25,654 nucleotides of DNA from an uncultured beta proteobacterium (GTDB lineage Bacteria > Pseudomonadota > Gammaproteobacteria > Burkholderiales > SG8-39): NCBI GenBank assembly GCA_902826155.1, contig CADEDU010000025.1:53628-79281 (forward strand). Direction: 5' to 3'. Below are positions 6,694 through 14,303 of this stretch, one piece after another. The translations under genes were made by a program, and so were the position numbers. Each line of letters begins with the position of its first letter. The stretch's first letter is position 1. Under the pieces are notes generated by a model. The model was not told the DNA's origin. It saw only the letters and a list, made by a program, of their open reading frames with translations, and ran no database searches.

Positions 6694-7743
6694 ACCAAGC
6701 AACGTGCAGACGTAGTCGGCGAAAGCCGCTCCAAACGCTTGACCGCGCCCGAGGTAGTTGGCGTAGATCGACGGATTGAGGAGTTCCGCCTCCATCAGCA
6801 GCGGCCCCTGCGGCGAGTCGATCAGATCGACGCGGCTGAAGTGCACCGGATAGCCCAGCGCCTCATAGCTCTTCAGGATGCGGCCGGCGAGCGCGAGCTC
6901 GTCATCGGTGGGTCGATACGGCTCGACCGTCCCGCCTAACGATTCATTGCAGCGGAACTCATCGGGATCTCGCGGATTGGGAAACTTGATCACCGCGTGC
7001 TGGAACGTGTGCCCGAGAAACGCGAGGCTGCGTTCGCCGGCACGCACCGAGGGCATGAACGCCTGGGCGAGATAGCGCGACGGATCAATGTTGCGTGCGA
7101 GTTCGTGCCATGCCGCGCGCGGCGCGCGCGCATCCAGACGCACGACCGCATCGCCGCGTTCACCGCGCCAGGGTTTGAGCACAATGCTCTCGCCCCGCTC
7201 GTGCGTCGACTCGATCAGCCTCACGAACGGAATCGCCGCATCCGAGTCGTGCATCAACGTGCTTGCGGCGCCCCCTCTTGCCGCGGATCCGTTCACCGTC
7301 AGCCGGCAGGTGGGGATGATCGGAATCCCGTGGCGCGCCAGCTCGAACAGGTAGTGCTTGTCGATGTTGTGGCGGATCGTCGCCGGATCGTTGATGACCA
7401 TCGCGCACGAGGCCTCGAACATCGCCACCATCGCGAAGAAACGCGGCTGCTCGCGCAGAAACCCTTCCATCTTGTAGAGAAACACTGCGTCGAACGCCGC
7501 ACACGGAACATCGTGCACGTAGACGCCCCGATTGCTGTGGTAGACGCGTCGCAGCCGGCTGGCCTGGACATCCACGTCGCCCCAGTTGACGAAGTAGACA
7601 TCGAGGCCGCGTGCGCGCAAGGCTTGCGCGAGCGCCAGGCAGTCGTACTCATCGACGCGGTACGACACACCGAATACGTCAGCGGTGCTCGCCGCGCGAT
7701 CTTCGGCGAGGGTCATGACGATGGATTGAGCTCTCGCATGCAT
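6682..7743 (-). CDS. ATP-grasp ligase 3 (RimK / DcsG-like), opposite strand
   Basis: From the ATG at 7743 the protein has 353 residues; an earlier ATG at 7800 would overlap the divergent GH84 gene and is less likely. Neither start has a good ribosome binding site. ATP-grasp landmarks are INDPATIRHNIDKHYLFEL (117-135, with K129), the lysine of VLKPWRGERGDAV (K190), GERSLAFLG (236-244), and the Mg site VDLID...LLMEAELLNPSIY (D306, E318/E320, N323). That last motif resembles the one in the D-cycloserine cyclo-ligase DcsG and related RimK-like enzymes. The gene converges on ligase 2 with a 12-bp tail overlap and diverges from GH84 across only 28 bp. This packing suggests a long-standing functional association. 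The substrate is unknown. Confidence 0.87.
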   Translation of the reverse strand: MHARAQSIVMTLAEDRAASTADVFGVSYRVDEYDCLALAQALRARGLDVYFVNWGDVDVQASRLRRVYHSNRGVYVHDVPCAAFDAVFLYKMEGFLREQPRFFAMVAMFEASCAMVINDPATIRHNIDKHYLFELARHGIPIIPTCRLTVNGSAARGGAASTLMHDSDAAIPFVRLIESTHERGESIVLKPWRGERGDAVVRLDARAPRAAWHELARNIDPSRYLAQAFMPSVRAGERSLAFLGHTFQHAVIKFPNPRDPDEFRCNESLGGTVEPYRPTDDELALAGRILKSYEALGYPVHFSRVDLIDSPQGPLLMEAELLNPSIYANYLGRGQAFGAAFADYVCTLLGSRR

Positions 7744-7771
7744 GGCAGAATTCTGAGGGAACCTCGGACGA

Positions 7772-8833
7772 GTGACCATGACCGCCGATCTGGGCATCAT
7801 CGAGGGCTACTACGGCACGCCCTGGAGCGCGATCGACCGCGAACGCACGATCGAGTTCCTTGCGCCGTTCGGTTATCGCTTTTTCATCTACGCGCCCAAG
7901 GCGGAGTCGCTGCTGCGCCGGCGCTGGCAGGCACCCCCGAGTACCGAAGAGATCGAGCGCCTCGCGCGTTTGGCGGCGACCTGTTCGCGTGCGAACGTTC
8001 GCTTCGGCGTGGGAATCAGTCCGCTCGGTGCGGATCGCAGCTTCGATGCGCAGGCGCAGCGCACGCTGGCCGACAAGCTCGCGCTATGCGATGAACTCGG
8101 CGTACAGATCGTCGGCTTGCTGTTCGACGACTATCCGAGCGGCCGGCCGGATCTGCCCGAGCATCAGGCCAGCATCGCCCACTGGCTGGCCGAGCGTACG
8201 CACGCGTCGCAAGTGATCATATGCCCGACGTACTACTCCACCGATCCGCGCCTCGATCTCAAGCTCGGACCACGGCCCGAGCGCTACGTCGAACGTCTGG
8301 GCGCTGCGCTCGATCCGGCGATCGACGTGTTCTGGACCGGCGAGCAGGTGTGCGCGCGCGAGCTGCCGATCGCGCATCTTGAGATGGTCGGCGCGCAACT
8401 GCGACGCAAGCCGGTGCTGTGGGACAACTATCCGGTCAACGACGGTCCGGTGATGTCGCAGCACCTGCATCTGCGCGCGTTCACCGGGCGCACGGCAACT
8501 CTCGACGACGTGGTCCATGCACATGCGATCAATCCAGCGCTGCAGCCAACGCTCTCATGCATTCCGGCACTGACATTGGTCGAGGCGTACCGGCTCGCCG
8601 AGGCCTACGCGCCTGAGGCAGCGTTCGACGAGGCCGCGCGCAACGTAGTGGGCGAGCGCTTCGCCGCGCTGCTGCGCGAAGATCTGGATGCGCTTCAGGA
8701 TGTCGGTCTCGACCAGCTGGGCCCGCGCGCTGAGCAACTGCGCGCGCGATATGGCGCAATCGATCATCCGGCCGCGCGCGAGATCCTCGCCTGGCTCGAT
8801 GGCGCGTACCGGTTCGCCGAGGAGATCGTGTAG
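7772..8833 (+). CDS. GH84-like beta-N-acetylglucosaminidase domain protein without signal peptide
   Basis: This 353-residue protein is a complete GH84 TIM-barrel domain, the family of O-GlcNAcases and bacterial hexosaminidases that use substrate-assisted catalysis. Visible motifs: EGYYGTPW (11-18), FFIYAPK (37-43), the catalytic aspartate pair D119-D120 in LLFDDYP, VIICPTYYSTD, the tryptophan-loop motif VFWTGEQV, and VLWDNYPVND with the conserved Asn N219. GAGGGA at 7755-7760 lies 11 nt before the GTG at 7772, favouring GTG over the ATG at 7778. There is no signal peptide, so it should act in the cytoplasm, whereas most bacterial GH84 enzymes are exported. It also lacks the extra domains of secreted members. 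Its placement beside three ATP-grasp ligases suggests trimming of a GlcNAc-type group in the same pathway (inference). Confidence 0.88.
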   Translation: MTMTADLGIIEGYYGTPWSAIDRERTIEFLAPFGYRFFIYAPKAESLLRRRWQAPPSTEEIERLARLAATCSRANVRFGVGISPLGADRSFDAQAQRTLADKLALCDELGVQIVGLLFDDYPSGRPDLPEHQASIAHWLAERTHASQVIICPTYYSTDPRLDLKLGPRPERYVERLGAALDPAIDVFWTGEQVCARELPIAHLEMVGAQLRRKPVLWDNYPVNDGPVMSQHLHLRAFTGRTATLDDVVHAHAINPALQPTLSCIPALTLVEAYRLAEAYAPEAAFDEAARNVVGERFAALLREDLDALQDVGLDQLGPRAEQLRARYGAIDHPAAREILAWLDGAYRFAEEIV

Positions 8834-8866
8834 ATCCCGGGGCCGTGCGAGTGCCTTTGTCCTGGC

Positions 8867-8998
8867 CTAGGCGGCCATCCGATCCGCCATCGCAAACAAC
8901 ATCGGCGAGAAGTAGAAGCACAGACCGATCGCGCAGATCAGCAGCACGACTGCCGGTCTGACCTGGTCGGATCGTTCATTCAGATAGTTGGCGTACAT
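8867..8998 (-). CDS. 43-residue single-span membrane peptide
   Basis: On the minus strand the ATG at 8998 is preceded by TGGAG with 6-nt spacing. It encodes MYANYLNERSDQ, then a hydrophobic stretch of about 20 residues (AVVLLICAIGLCFYF), a short amphipathic end and a TAG stop at 8867-8869. An upstream in-frame ATG at 9010 would give 47 residues but lacks a ribosome binding site. It begins 42 bp after the alpha/beta hydrolase stop on the same strand, so the two are probably co-transcribed. The predicted topology is one transmembrane helix with a polar N terminus. No family is recognised; small membrane peptides often modulate a neighbouring enzyme or transporter, but that is only a possibility here. 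Confidence 0.5.
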   Translation of the reverse strand: MYANYLNERSDQVRPAVVLLICAIGLCFYFSPMLFAMADRMAA

Positions 8999-9040
8999 CG
9001 TTTGCTCCATTGAGAGGGATGGTGTTGCATCGTCGAATCT

Positions 9041-9994
9041 TTAGTTCTGCAATTGCGCCGCCGCATCACCGACGAACGCGACGACGCGATCAATGACGCA
9101 GGCCTGACCGAGCAGGCGGTGATGCCCGAGGCCGCGGGTGACGTGCATGGTGGCGTTGGGGGCGCCCTGCAACAGCGCGATGCTGTGTGAGAAGGGGATT
9201 TCGCCGTCGTCCTCGTCGTGTACGAGCAACGTCGGCCGGTTGATGGTGCGCAGCATCTCCACTACCGACATGCGATTCCAGTCGACCCGGCCGTTGTGAC
9301 GCTCGACCAGCATCTGCCGCATGCGATCGACCACGGCCGGCGGCAGCCCGGCATACCGGCCGAATGCATCACACAGCCAACGGCAGTGCTCGAACGCGCT
9401 GATCAGCACCAGCCGCTGCGCATCGGTACCCCAGTCGCGCATCGCCAGCAGCGCCATTGCCGCGCCGAACGAGTGCGCGACGATTCCGTGCAACCGCCCG
9501 CTCGCCTGCGCAACGGCGTGAATCGCGCCGGCGTAAGCGACCAGATCGGTGCGCTTGCCGCTGGAGTGGCCGTGCGACGGCGCATCGAACGCCACGACCC
9601 GAAAGCCGCCGGCTACCAGCGGCTCTATCATGCGACCCAGGTGCGTGGCACGACTGCCCCAGCCGTGCACCAGCAGGATCGTCGGATCGGTCAGCGCGCC
9701 CCACTCGAACACGGCTAAGCTGCCATCGCCCAGTTCGACGCGTCGCGATACCGTGGCTTTGTCGCGAAGCCGCTGCTGCCACGGGCGCTCCTGCGTGTAA
9801 GGCGGGGTGGACAGCAGTCGATAGCCGACGTGCGCGGCGAGCGCAGGTGCGAGTTGACCCAGCGTGCCAAGCGTTGCACGCAGCACTTTCGCACGCGGCG
9901 ATTCACGAAAGCGCCCGACCGTGCGGGCCGGTTCAGTGGCAGGACCAAGATAGGGCCATTGCCCAGTACTGGTTGAAACTCGTTGCGGCAACAT
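9041..9994 (-). CDS. Alpha/beta-fold hydrolase
   Basis: This 317-residue protein has an alpha/beta hydrolase core. The oxyanion motif is HGWG at 110-113. The nucleophile is S175 in the elbow AHSFG; the usual first Gly is Ala. The probable acid is D263 in VHDEDDGEIP, and the base is H291 in GLGHHRLL. About 80 residues precede the core, with no clear signal peptide. The ATG at 9994 has AAGGAG 8 nt upstream on the minus strand, fixing the start. Likely an esterase- or thioesterase-type hydrolase; the substrate cannot be told. The small membrane peptide follows it 42 bp downstream. The 251-bp region to the divergent oxidoreductase holds promoters for both directions. Confidence 0.9.
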   Translation of the reverse strand: MLPQRVSTSTGQWPYLGPATEPARTVGRFRESPRAKVLRATLGTLGQLAPALAAHVGYRLLSTPPYTQERPWQQRLRDKATVSRRVELGDGSLAVFEWGALTDPTILLVHGWGSRATHLGRMIEPLVAGGFRVVAFDAPSHGHSSGKRTDLVAYAGAIHAVAQASGRLHGIVAHSFGAAMALLAMRDWGTDAQRLVLISAFEHCRWLCDAFGRYAGLPPAVVDRMRQMLVERHNGRVDWNRMSVVEMLRTINRPTLLVHDEDDGEIPFSHSIALLQGAPNATMHVTRGLGHHRLLGQACVIDRVVAFVGDAAAQLQN

Positions 9995-10174
9995 GGGTGC
10001 GACTCCTTAAGCGGGCCAACAGGCTTACCGTCAGGCGGCATGGAAAGTCGGCTTGGGGGAGCTATCCACCAAGATCGATTGCGACACTGTAGGCACGCGG
10101 CATGTCCGCATCGCTTCAAGCGCACGGCGTTTTGTTTCGTTTGTCGCTGGCGGCGAGGCCGTGGACGCAGCGGC

Positions 10175-10180
10175 TAGAAT
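10175..10180 (+). promoter_or_regulatory. Candidate -10 box for the quinone oxidoreductase operon
   Basis: TAGAAT matches the sigma-70 -10 consensus at five of six positions. It lies about 65 bp before the ATG at 10246, within the 251-bp divergent region 9995-10245. No good -35 hexamer is found at 16-18 bp, so an activator or a weak promoter would be needed. Nothing else in that region looks like a gene. Confidence 0.3.
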
Positions 10181-10245
10181 TGCCGGCTCAATCGACTTCC
10201 GAGGCGCGCTCGGTGAACGCAGCGCGCCGAAACCAGGACCCTCCG

Positions 10246-11241
10246 ATGATTCCCGACACCATGCAGTTCATCGATCACGGCGCCGGTGGCACCGCGACGG
10301 TGATGAAGGTCTCCAGCACCGCGACGCCGCGGCCGAAAGCCGGAGAAGTGCTCATCGAAGTCCACTACGCCGGGGTCAATCGACCCGACGTTGCGCAACG
10401 CGCCGGCGACTATCCACCACCGCCAGGCGCTTCTCCGACCCTTGGCCTCGAAGTGGCGGGCGCAGTCGTCGCGCTCGGCGAGGGCGTGACGCAGTGGAAG
10501 TTGGGCGACAGCGTCTGCGCGCTCACGCCCGGTGGCGGCTATGCGCAGTACTGTGCGGTGCCCGCGCCGCATTGCCTGCCGATTCCGCGCGGCCTGTCGG
10601 AACTCGAGGCCGCGGCGATTCCGGAAACGTACTTCACCGTGTGGACCAACGTGTTCGACCGCGGCGCCCTGAAAGCGGGTGAGTCATTCCTGGTGCACGG
10701 CGGCTCGAGCGGTATCGGCATCACCGCGATCCAGCTGGCCAAGGCGTTCGGTGCGAAGGTATTCACCACAGTCGGCAACGACGACAAGGTGGCCGCGTGC
10801 AAACGGCTCGGTGCCGACGTGGTGTTCAACTACAGAACCCAGGACTGGGCCAAGGAACTGTTCACCGCGACCGACAAGCGCGGTGTCGACGTGATCCTCG
10901 ACATGGTCGGCGGCAGCTACACCAACAAGAATCTGCGCTCGCTCGCGCCCAATGGTCGCCTGGTGCAGATCGCGTTTCTCGAGGGGCAGAAAGTCGAGAT
11001 CGAGCTGGCGCCGATCATGATGAAGCGGCTGCATATCACCGGATCGACGCTGCGGCCGCGCACGATCGACGAGAAGGCCGCGATCGCACGCGCGCTGGCC
11101 GACAAAGTGTGGCCGCTGCTGGAGAAGAACGTCGCCCGGCCGGTGATCCACAAGGTGTATCCGTTCGCCGACGCGGTGGCGGCCCATCAACTCATGGAAT
11201 CCAGCCAGCACATCGGCAAGATCATGCTGCAAGTGAAGTAG
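10246..11241 (+). CDS. NAD(P)H quinone oxidoreductase, PIG3 / zeta-crystallin family
   Basis: The ATG at 10246, with AGGA 8 nt upstream, gives 331 residues, the normal length for this zinc-free medium-chain dehydrogenase family. An in-frame start at 10102 adds 48 residues of non-conserved sequence and is rejected. Seen motifs: the N-terminal GroES-like domain (GEVLIEVHYAGVNRPDVAQRAG, with NRPD), the NADPH-binding glycine motif in FLVHGGSSGIGITAIQLAKAFGA, DVILDMVGGSY, and a C terminus ending HIGKIMLQ, typical of the PIG3 group. Catalytic zinc ligands are absent, as expected. Probable activity: NADPH-dependent reduction of quinones or unsaturated ketones. The gap to gabD is only 28 bp, so they likely share a transcript. 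Confidence 0.92.
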   Translation: MIPDTMQFIDHGAGGTATVMKVSSTATPRPKAGEVLIEVHYAGVNRPDVAQRAGDYPPPPGASPTLGLEVAGAVVALGEGVTQWKLGDSVCALTPGGGYAQYCAVPAPHCLPIPRGLSELEAAAIPETYFTVWTNVFDRGALKAGESFLVHGGSSGIGITAIQLAKAFGAKVFTTVGNDDKVAACKRLGADVVFNYRTQDWAKELFTATDKRGVDVILDMVGGSYTNKNLRSLAPNGRLVQIAFLEGQKVEIELAPIMMKRLHITGSTLRPRTIDEKAAIARALADKVWPLLEKNVARPVIHKVYPFADAVAAHQLMESSQHIGKIMLQVK

Positions 11242-11269
11242 TCAGGTTCGAACGCAACCCGGAGGCATC

Positions 11270-12760
11270 ATGAACGCACCGACTGAAGCCGGACTCAAGG
11301 GCGTCGCTCTGAAAGACGCCAAGCTGTTTCGCACCCAGTGCTACATCAATGGTCAGTGGTGCGATGCCGACAGCGGCAAGCACTTTGCGGTGACCAACCC
11401 GGCCACGGGCGCACTGATCGCGAGCGTGCCCGACATGGGGGCGGCCGAGGCCAAACGCGCGATCGATGCGGCCGAAGCCGCACTGCCGGGCTGGCGCGCG
11501 AAGACCGCCAAGGAGCGCGCCGCAGTCATGCGCAAGTGGTTCGAATTGATGATGGCGGCGCAGGACGATCTCGGCGCCATCCTCACCGTCGAGCAAGGCA
11601 AACCGCTCGCCGAAGCCAAGGGCGAGATCGCATACGGCGCGTCGTTCATCGAGTGGTTCGCCGAGGAGGCCAAGCGCGTCTACGGCGACGTGATTCCCGG
11701 CCATCAGGGCGACAAGCGCATCGTCGTGCTGAAAGAGCCGATCGGCGTGTGCGCCGCGATCACGCCGTGGAATTTTCCGAACGCGATGATCACGCGCAAG
11801 GTTGCACCTGCGCTCGCGGCGGGTTGCACAGTCGTGCTCAAGCCCGCCGAGCAGACGCCGCTGTCGGCGCTGTCGATCGCCGAGCTGGCCGAGCGCGCCG
11901 GCATGCCCAGGGGCGTGCTCAACATCATCACCGGCGATGCACCGACGATCGGCGGCGAGCTGACATCCAATCCGAAGGTCCGCAAGCTGTCGTTCACCGG
12001 TTCTACCGAAGTTGGCCGGCTGTTGATGCAGCAGTGCTCGGGCACCGTGAAGAAGGTGTCGCTGGAGCTGGGTGGCAATGCGCCGTTCATCGTGTTCGAC
12101 GACGCCGATCTGGATGCAGCCGCCGAGGGCGCGATCGCCTCGAAGTACCGCAACGCCGGGCAGACGTGCGTGTGTGCAAACCGACTGTTGGTGCAGGACA
12201 AGGTCTACGACGCGTTCGCGGCCAAGCTTGCCGAGCGAGTGCAGAAGTTCAAGGTCGGCAATGGCATGGAAGCCAACGTGACGATCGGGCCGCTGATCGA
12301 CGCGCCCGCGATTGCCAAGGTGAAGAGCCACATCGAAGATGCAGTGGCCAAGGGCGCGAAGGTGGCTCTCGGTGGCAAGTCGCACAGCGCCGGTGGCTTG
12401 TTCTTCGAGCCGACCATCCTCACCAACGTCACTCCCGCGATGCGCGTGGCACGCGAGGAAACGTTCGGCCCCGTGGCACCGCTGTTTCGCTTCAAGGACG
12501 AGGCCGAAGCGATCCGCATGGCCAACGACACCGAGTTCGGTCTGGCCGCCTACTTCTATGGCCGCGACGTCGGCCGCATCTGGCGTGTCGCGGAGGCGCT
12601 CGAGTACGGCATCGTCGGAGTCAACACCGGCCTGATCTCGACCGAGGTCGCCCCGTTCGGTGGCATGAAGCAATCGGGCATCGGCCGTGAGGGATCGAAG
12701 TACGGCATCGAGGATTTTCTCGAGGTGAAGTACGTGTGCATCGGTGGCGTCGATCGTTGA
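11270..12760 (+). CDS. gabD: NAD(P)-dependent succinate-semialdehyde dehydrogenase
   Basis: This 496-residue protein has the typical GabD length and sequence. The nucleotide-binding region is PWNFPNAMITRKVAPALAAG, the catalytic Glu is E266 in SLELGGNAP, and the catalytic Cys is C300 in NAGQTCVCANR. C302 is retained, the second Cys of the pair that forms a redox switch in the human enzyme. The C terminus carries GVNTGLISTEVAPFGGMKQSG, characteristic of the succinate-semialdehyde subgroup. The enzyme oxidises succinate semialdehyde to succinate, the last step of GABA and related catabolism. GGAGG lies just upstream of the ATG. Closely related semialdehydes such as glutarate semialdehyde cannot be excluded. 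A hairpin terminator follows 46 bp after the stop. Confidence 0.92.
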   Translation: MNAPTEAGLKGVALKDAKLFRTQCYINGQWCDADSGKHFAVTNPATGALIASVPDMGAAEAKRAIDAAEAALPGWRAKTAKERAAVMRKWFELMMAAQDDLGAILTVEQGKPLAEAKGEIAYGASFIEWFAEEAKRVYGDVIPGHQGDKRIVVLKEPIGVCAAITPWNFPNAMITRKVAPALAAGCTVVLKPAEQTPLSALSIAELAERAGMPRGVLNIITGDAPTIGGELTSNPKVRKLSFTGSTEVGRLLMQQCSGTVKKVSLELGGNAPFIVFDDADLDAAAEGAIASKYRNAGQTCVCANRLLVQDKVYDAFAAKLAERVQKFKVGNGMEANVTIGPLIDAPAIAKVKSHIEDAVAKGAKVALGGKSHSAGGLFFEPTILTNVTPAMRVAREETFGPVAPLFRFKDEAEAIRMANDTEFGLAAYFYGRDVGRIWRVAEALEYGIVGVNTGLISTEVAPFGGMKQSGIGREGSKYGIEDFLEVKYVCIGGVDR

Positions 12761-12806
12761 GATCGCCGGTATCTGCGGCACGCGTCTCGCCGATCAGCAG
12801 AAAAGA

Positions 12807-12837
12807 AAACCCCGCCGGGTCGACCCCGACGGGGTTT
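12807..12837. terminator. Bidirectional intrinsic terminator between gabD and the lipoprotein gene
   Basis: AAACCCCG (12807-12814) pairs with CGGGGTTT (12830-12837); the loop holds a second small palindrome, GGGTCGACCC. The AAAAGAAAA tract to the left becomes a U-rich tail for minus-strand transcripts, and TTTCTC serves the plus strand. It lies between convergent genes, as expected for a shared terminator. Confidence 0.85.
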
Positions 12838-12858
12838 CTCGTAGCGGACTGCGCGTGC

Positions 12859-13317
12859 TCAGCTGCCGATGTGCAACTGGTAGCGGCCGCCGTTCGACAT
12901 GGTGCATTCGCCGCTCCCCTGCGTGGTTGAGTTCATCTGATACTGGCAGTTCATGTAGGTGCCTCGGGCCCCGTAGGCGTTGGCAACGCCGCGGCGAGTG
13001 TTGTTGGCCACCCGAGTCGCCTCACCGCTCAGCATTTCACCCGCCACCGCGAGATGGAACTCGCCGCGCCCATTCAGGTGATTCGTCACCGTACCGGTGA
13101 GCACGCCGGTGTGCGCGGCAAGATCATTGGTGGGATACAGACGCGCGGTCATCGATGTGCTTGCGGGTGCAGCCGGCGCATTTGCAGTCGTCGGGGGGAC
13201 CGGATACACCGCCACCGGGCGTCCATCGGGTGTAACAGGCACTACATAGCATCCGCCCATCACTGCCGCCGCACTCAAAGCCAGCACCGCACCGACGCGC
13301 TTCATCGTACTGCCCAT
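12859..13317 (-). CDS. Putative lipoprotein, divergent from a CpxR-like regulator
   Basis: The ATG at 13317 has GGAG 7 nt upstream and gives 152 residues. The N terminus MGSTMKRVGAVLALSAAAVMGGC is a lipoprotein signal peptide with a lipobox-like MGGC; the mature protein would start at that cysteine, and Gly follows neither sorting signal clearly. A Pro/Ala-rich linker (about 35-60) precedes a C-terminal domain with LTGTVTNHLNGRGEF, a conserved-looking YMNCQYQMN...GSGECTMSNG segment with a probable Cys pair, and YQLHIG. I do not recognise a characterised family. It is transcribed away from a CpxR-like regulator with a CpxR-type box between them, so it could be an envelope-stress effector of that system, similar in logic but not in sequence to CpxP. 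Confidence 0.8.
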   Translation of the reverse strand: MGSTMKRVGAVLALSAAAVMGGCYVVPVTPDGRPVAVYPVPPTTANAPAAPASTSMTARLYPTNDLAAHTGVLTGTVTNHLNGRGEFHLAVAGEMLSGEATRVANNTRRGVANAYGARGTYMNCQYQMNSTTQGSGECTMSNGGRYQLHIGS

Positions 13318-13366
13318 GTTGCTTCTCCGTTCGTGTGTACGAGCATCTGCTCGCGGAACGAAGCAT

Positions 13367-13379
13367 GCGCACAGTGCGC
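13367..13379. repeat. Palindrome upstream of the lipoprotein gene
   Basis: GCGCAC-A-GTGCGC is a perfect 6-bp inverted repeat around one base, about 50 bp upstream of the lipoprotein start on the minus strand. It could be an operator or chance in GC-rich DNA. The rest of 13318-13577 holds the CpxR-type box and no gene. Confidence 0.3.
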
Positions 13380-13449
13380 GGCCCGATCGAGGTTCCGATC
13401 CAAGGTCGCGGCGCATGAGACGCGGCGTCGCGCGATTCGCGCTGCGTGC

Positions 13450-13464
13450 TTTACACAGCTTTAC
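13450..13464 (-). promoter_or_regulatory. CpxR-type box (GTAAA-N5-GTAAA)
   Basis: Read on the minus strand, GTAAA-GCTGT-GTAAA spans 13464 to 13450, exactly the enterobacterial CpxR consensus GTAAA-N(4-8)-GTAAA. On the plus strand it is the direct repeat GCTTTAC at 13448 and 13458, one helical turn apart, as OmpR-family dimers require. It lies 113 bp upstream of the CpxR-like gene and 132 bp upstream of the divergent lipoprotein, so it can serve autoregulation and lipoprotein control. Confidence 0.65.
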
Positions 13465-13577
13465 GCGACCGAGACAGGCCGGACATCGCTCGGAGCTAGC
13501 CTGATGTATCTTGAATTGCGTCGCGCCCGTTCTGGCGCATCCTCATTCAATCGCACGCATTGACCCATGCCGCACCG

Positions 13578-14279
13578 ATGACTCAGCGCATTCTGATGAT
13601 CGAGGATGATGCCCGGCTGGGCGCCATGGTGAGTGAATACCTGGGCGAATCCGGCATGCGTGTCACGGTCGCCGGCGACGCAGGCGCCGGGCTGGCGCGC
13701 ATCACCCGCGAGCCGTTCGATGCGGTGATTCTCGATGTGATGCTGCCCGATCGAGACGGCTTCGACGTGCTGCGCGAGTTGCGCAGCGACCATGACTTGC
13801 CGGTGCTGATGCTCACCGCGCGCGGCGATGCCGCCGACCGCATCGTCGGCCTGGAGCTGGGTGCCGACGATTACCTGCCCAAGCCATTCGAGCCGCGCGA
13901 GTTGTTGGCACGCCTGCGCGCCATTTTGCGTCGCCAGCGCGGCAACGCCAAGCCAGCGTCGAGCCTGCGATTCGGCCGACTCGAGGTCGATCTGGGCGCG
14001 CGCGTGCCGCGGGTCGATGGCGTCGAGCGCTCGCTGACGAGCTATCAATTCGCCCTGCTGGTGGCATTGGCCGAACGCGCCGGCAAGGTACTGTCGCGCG
14101 ACGCGCTGATGGATCTGATGAAAGGCGAACCGCTCGAAGCGTTCGACCGCTCCATCGACGTGCACATCTCGCGGATTCGCGCGGCAATCGAGGACGACCC
14201 CAAGCATCCGCGGCGGATCATCACCGTGCGTGGCGCCGGCTATGTGTTCGCGCGCAGTCAGGACGGCGAGGAAGTCTGA
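13578..14279 (+). CDS. CpxR-like OmpR-family response regulator
   Basis: The ATG at 13578 gives 233 residues starting MTQRILMIEDD; a TTG at 13560 would add six residues. No strong ribosome binding site is visible at either. The receiver domain has acidic residues E9-D10-D11, the phosphoacceptor D53 in VILDVMLPD, T80 and K102 (LGADDYLPKPF). The C-terminal winged helix (about 130-230) includes LTSYQFALLVALAERAGKVLSRDAL and FDRSIDVHISRIRAAI with the terminal VRGAGYVF hairpin. LPKPFEPRELLARLRAILRR and FDRSIDVHIS resemble CpxR, and a CpxR-type DNA box lies upstream. It probably responds to cell-envelope stress with the kinase encoded 24 bp downstream. Confidence 0.92.
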   Translation: MTQRILMIEDDARLGAMVSEYLGESGMRVTVAGDAGAGLARITREPFDAVILDVMLPDRDGFDVLRELRSDHDLPVLMLTARGDAADRIVGLELGADDYLPKPFEPRELLARLRAILRRQRGNAKPASSLRFGRLEVDLGARVPRVDGVERSLTSYQFALLVALAERAGKVLSRDALMDLMKGEPLEAFDRSIDVHISRIRAAIEDDPKHPRRIITVRGAGYVFARSQDGEEV

Positions 14280-14303
14280 GGCGCTGGCCGCCGAGGATCC
14301 GCA

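Noticed and set aside
11222..12781. Minus-strand open frame opposite gabD (519 codons)
   Set aside because: Antisense shadow of a well-conserved dehydrogenase, with no motifs or ribosome binding site.
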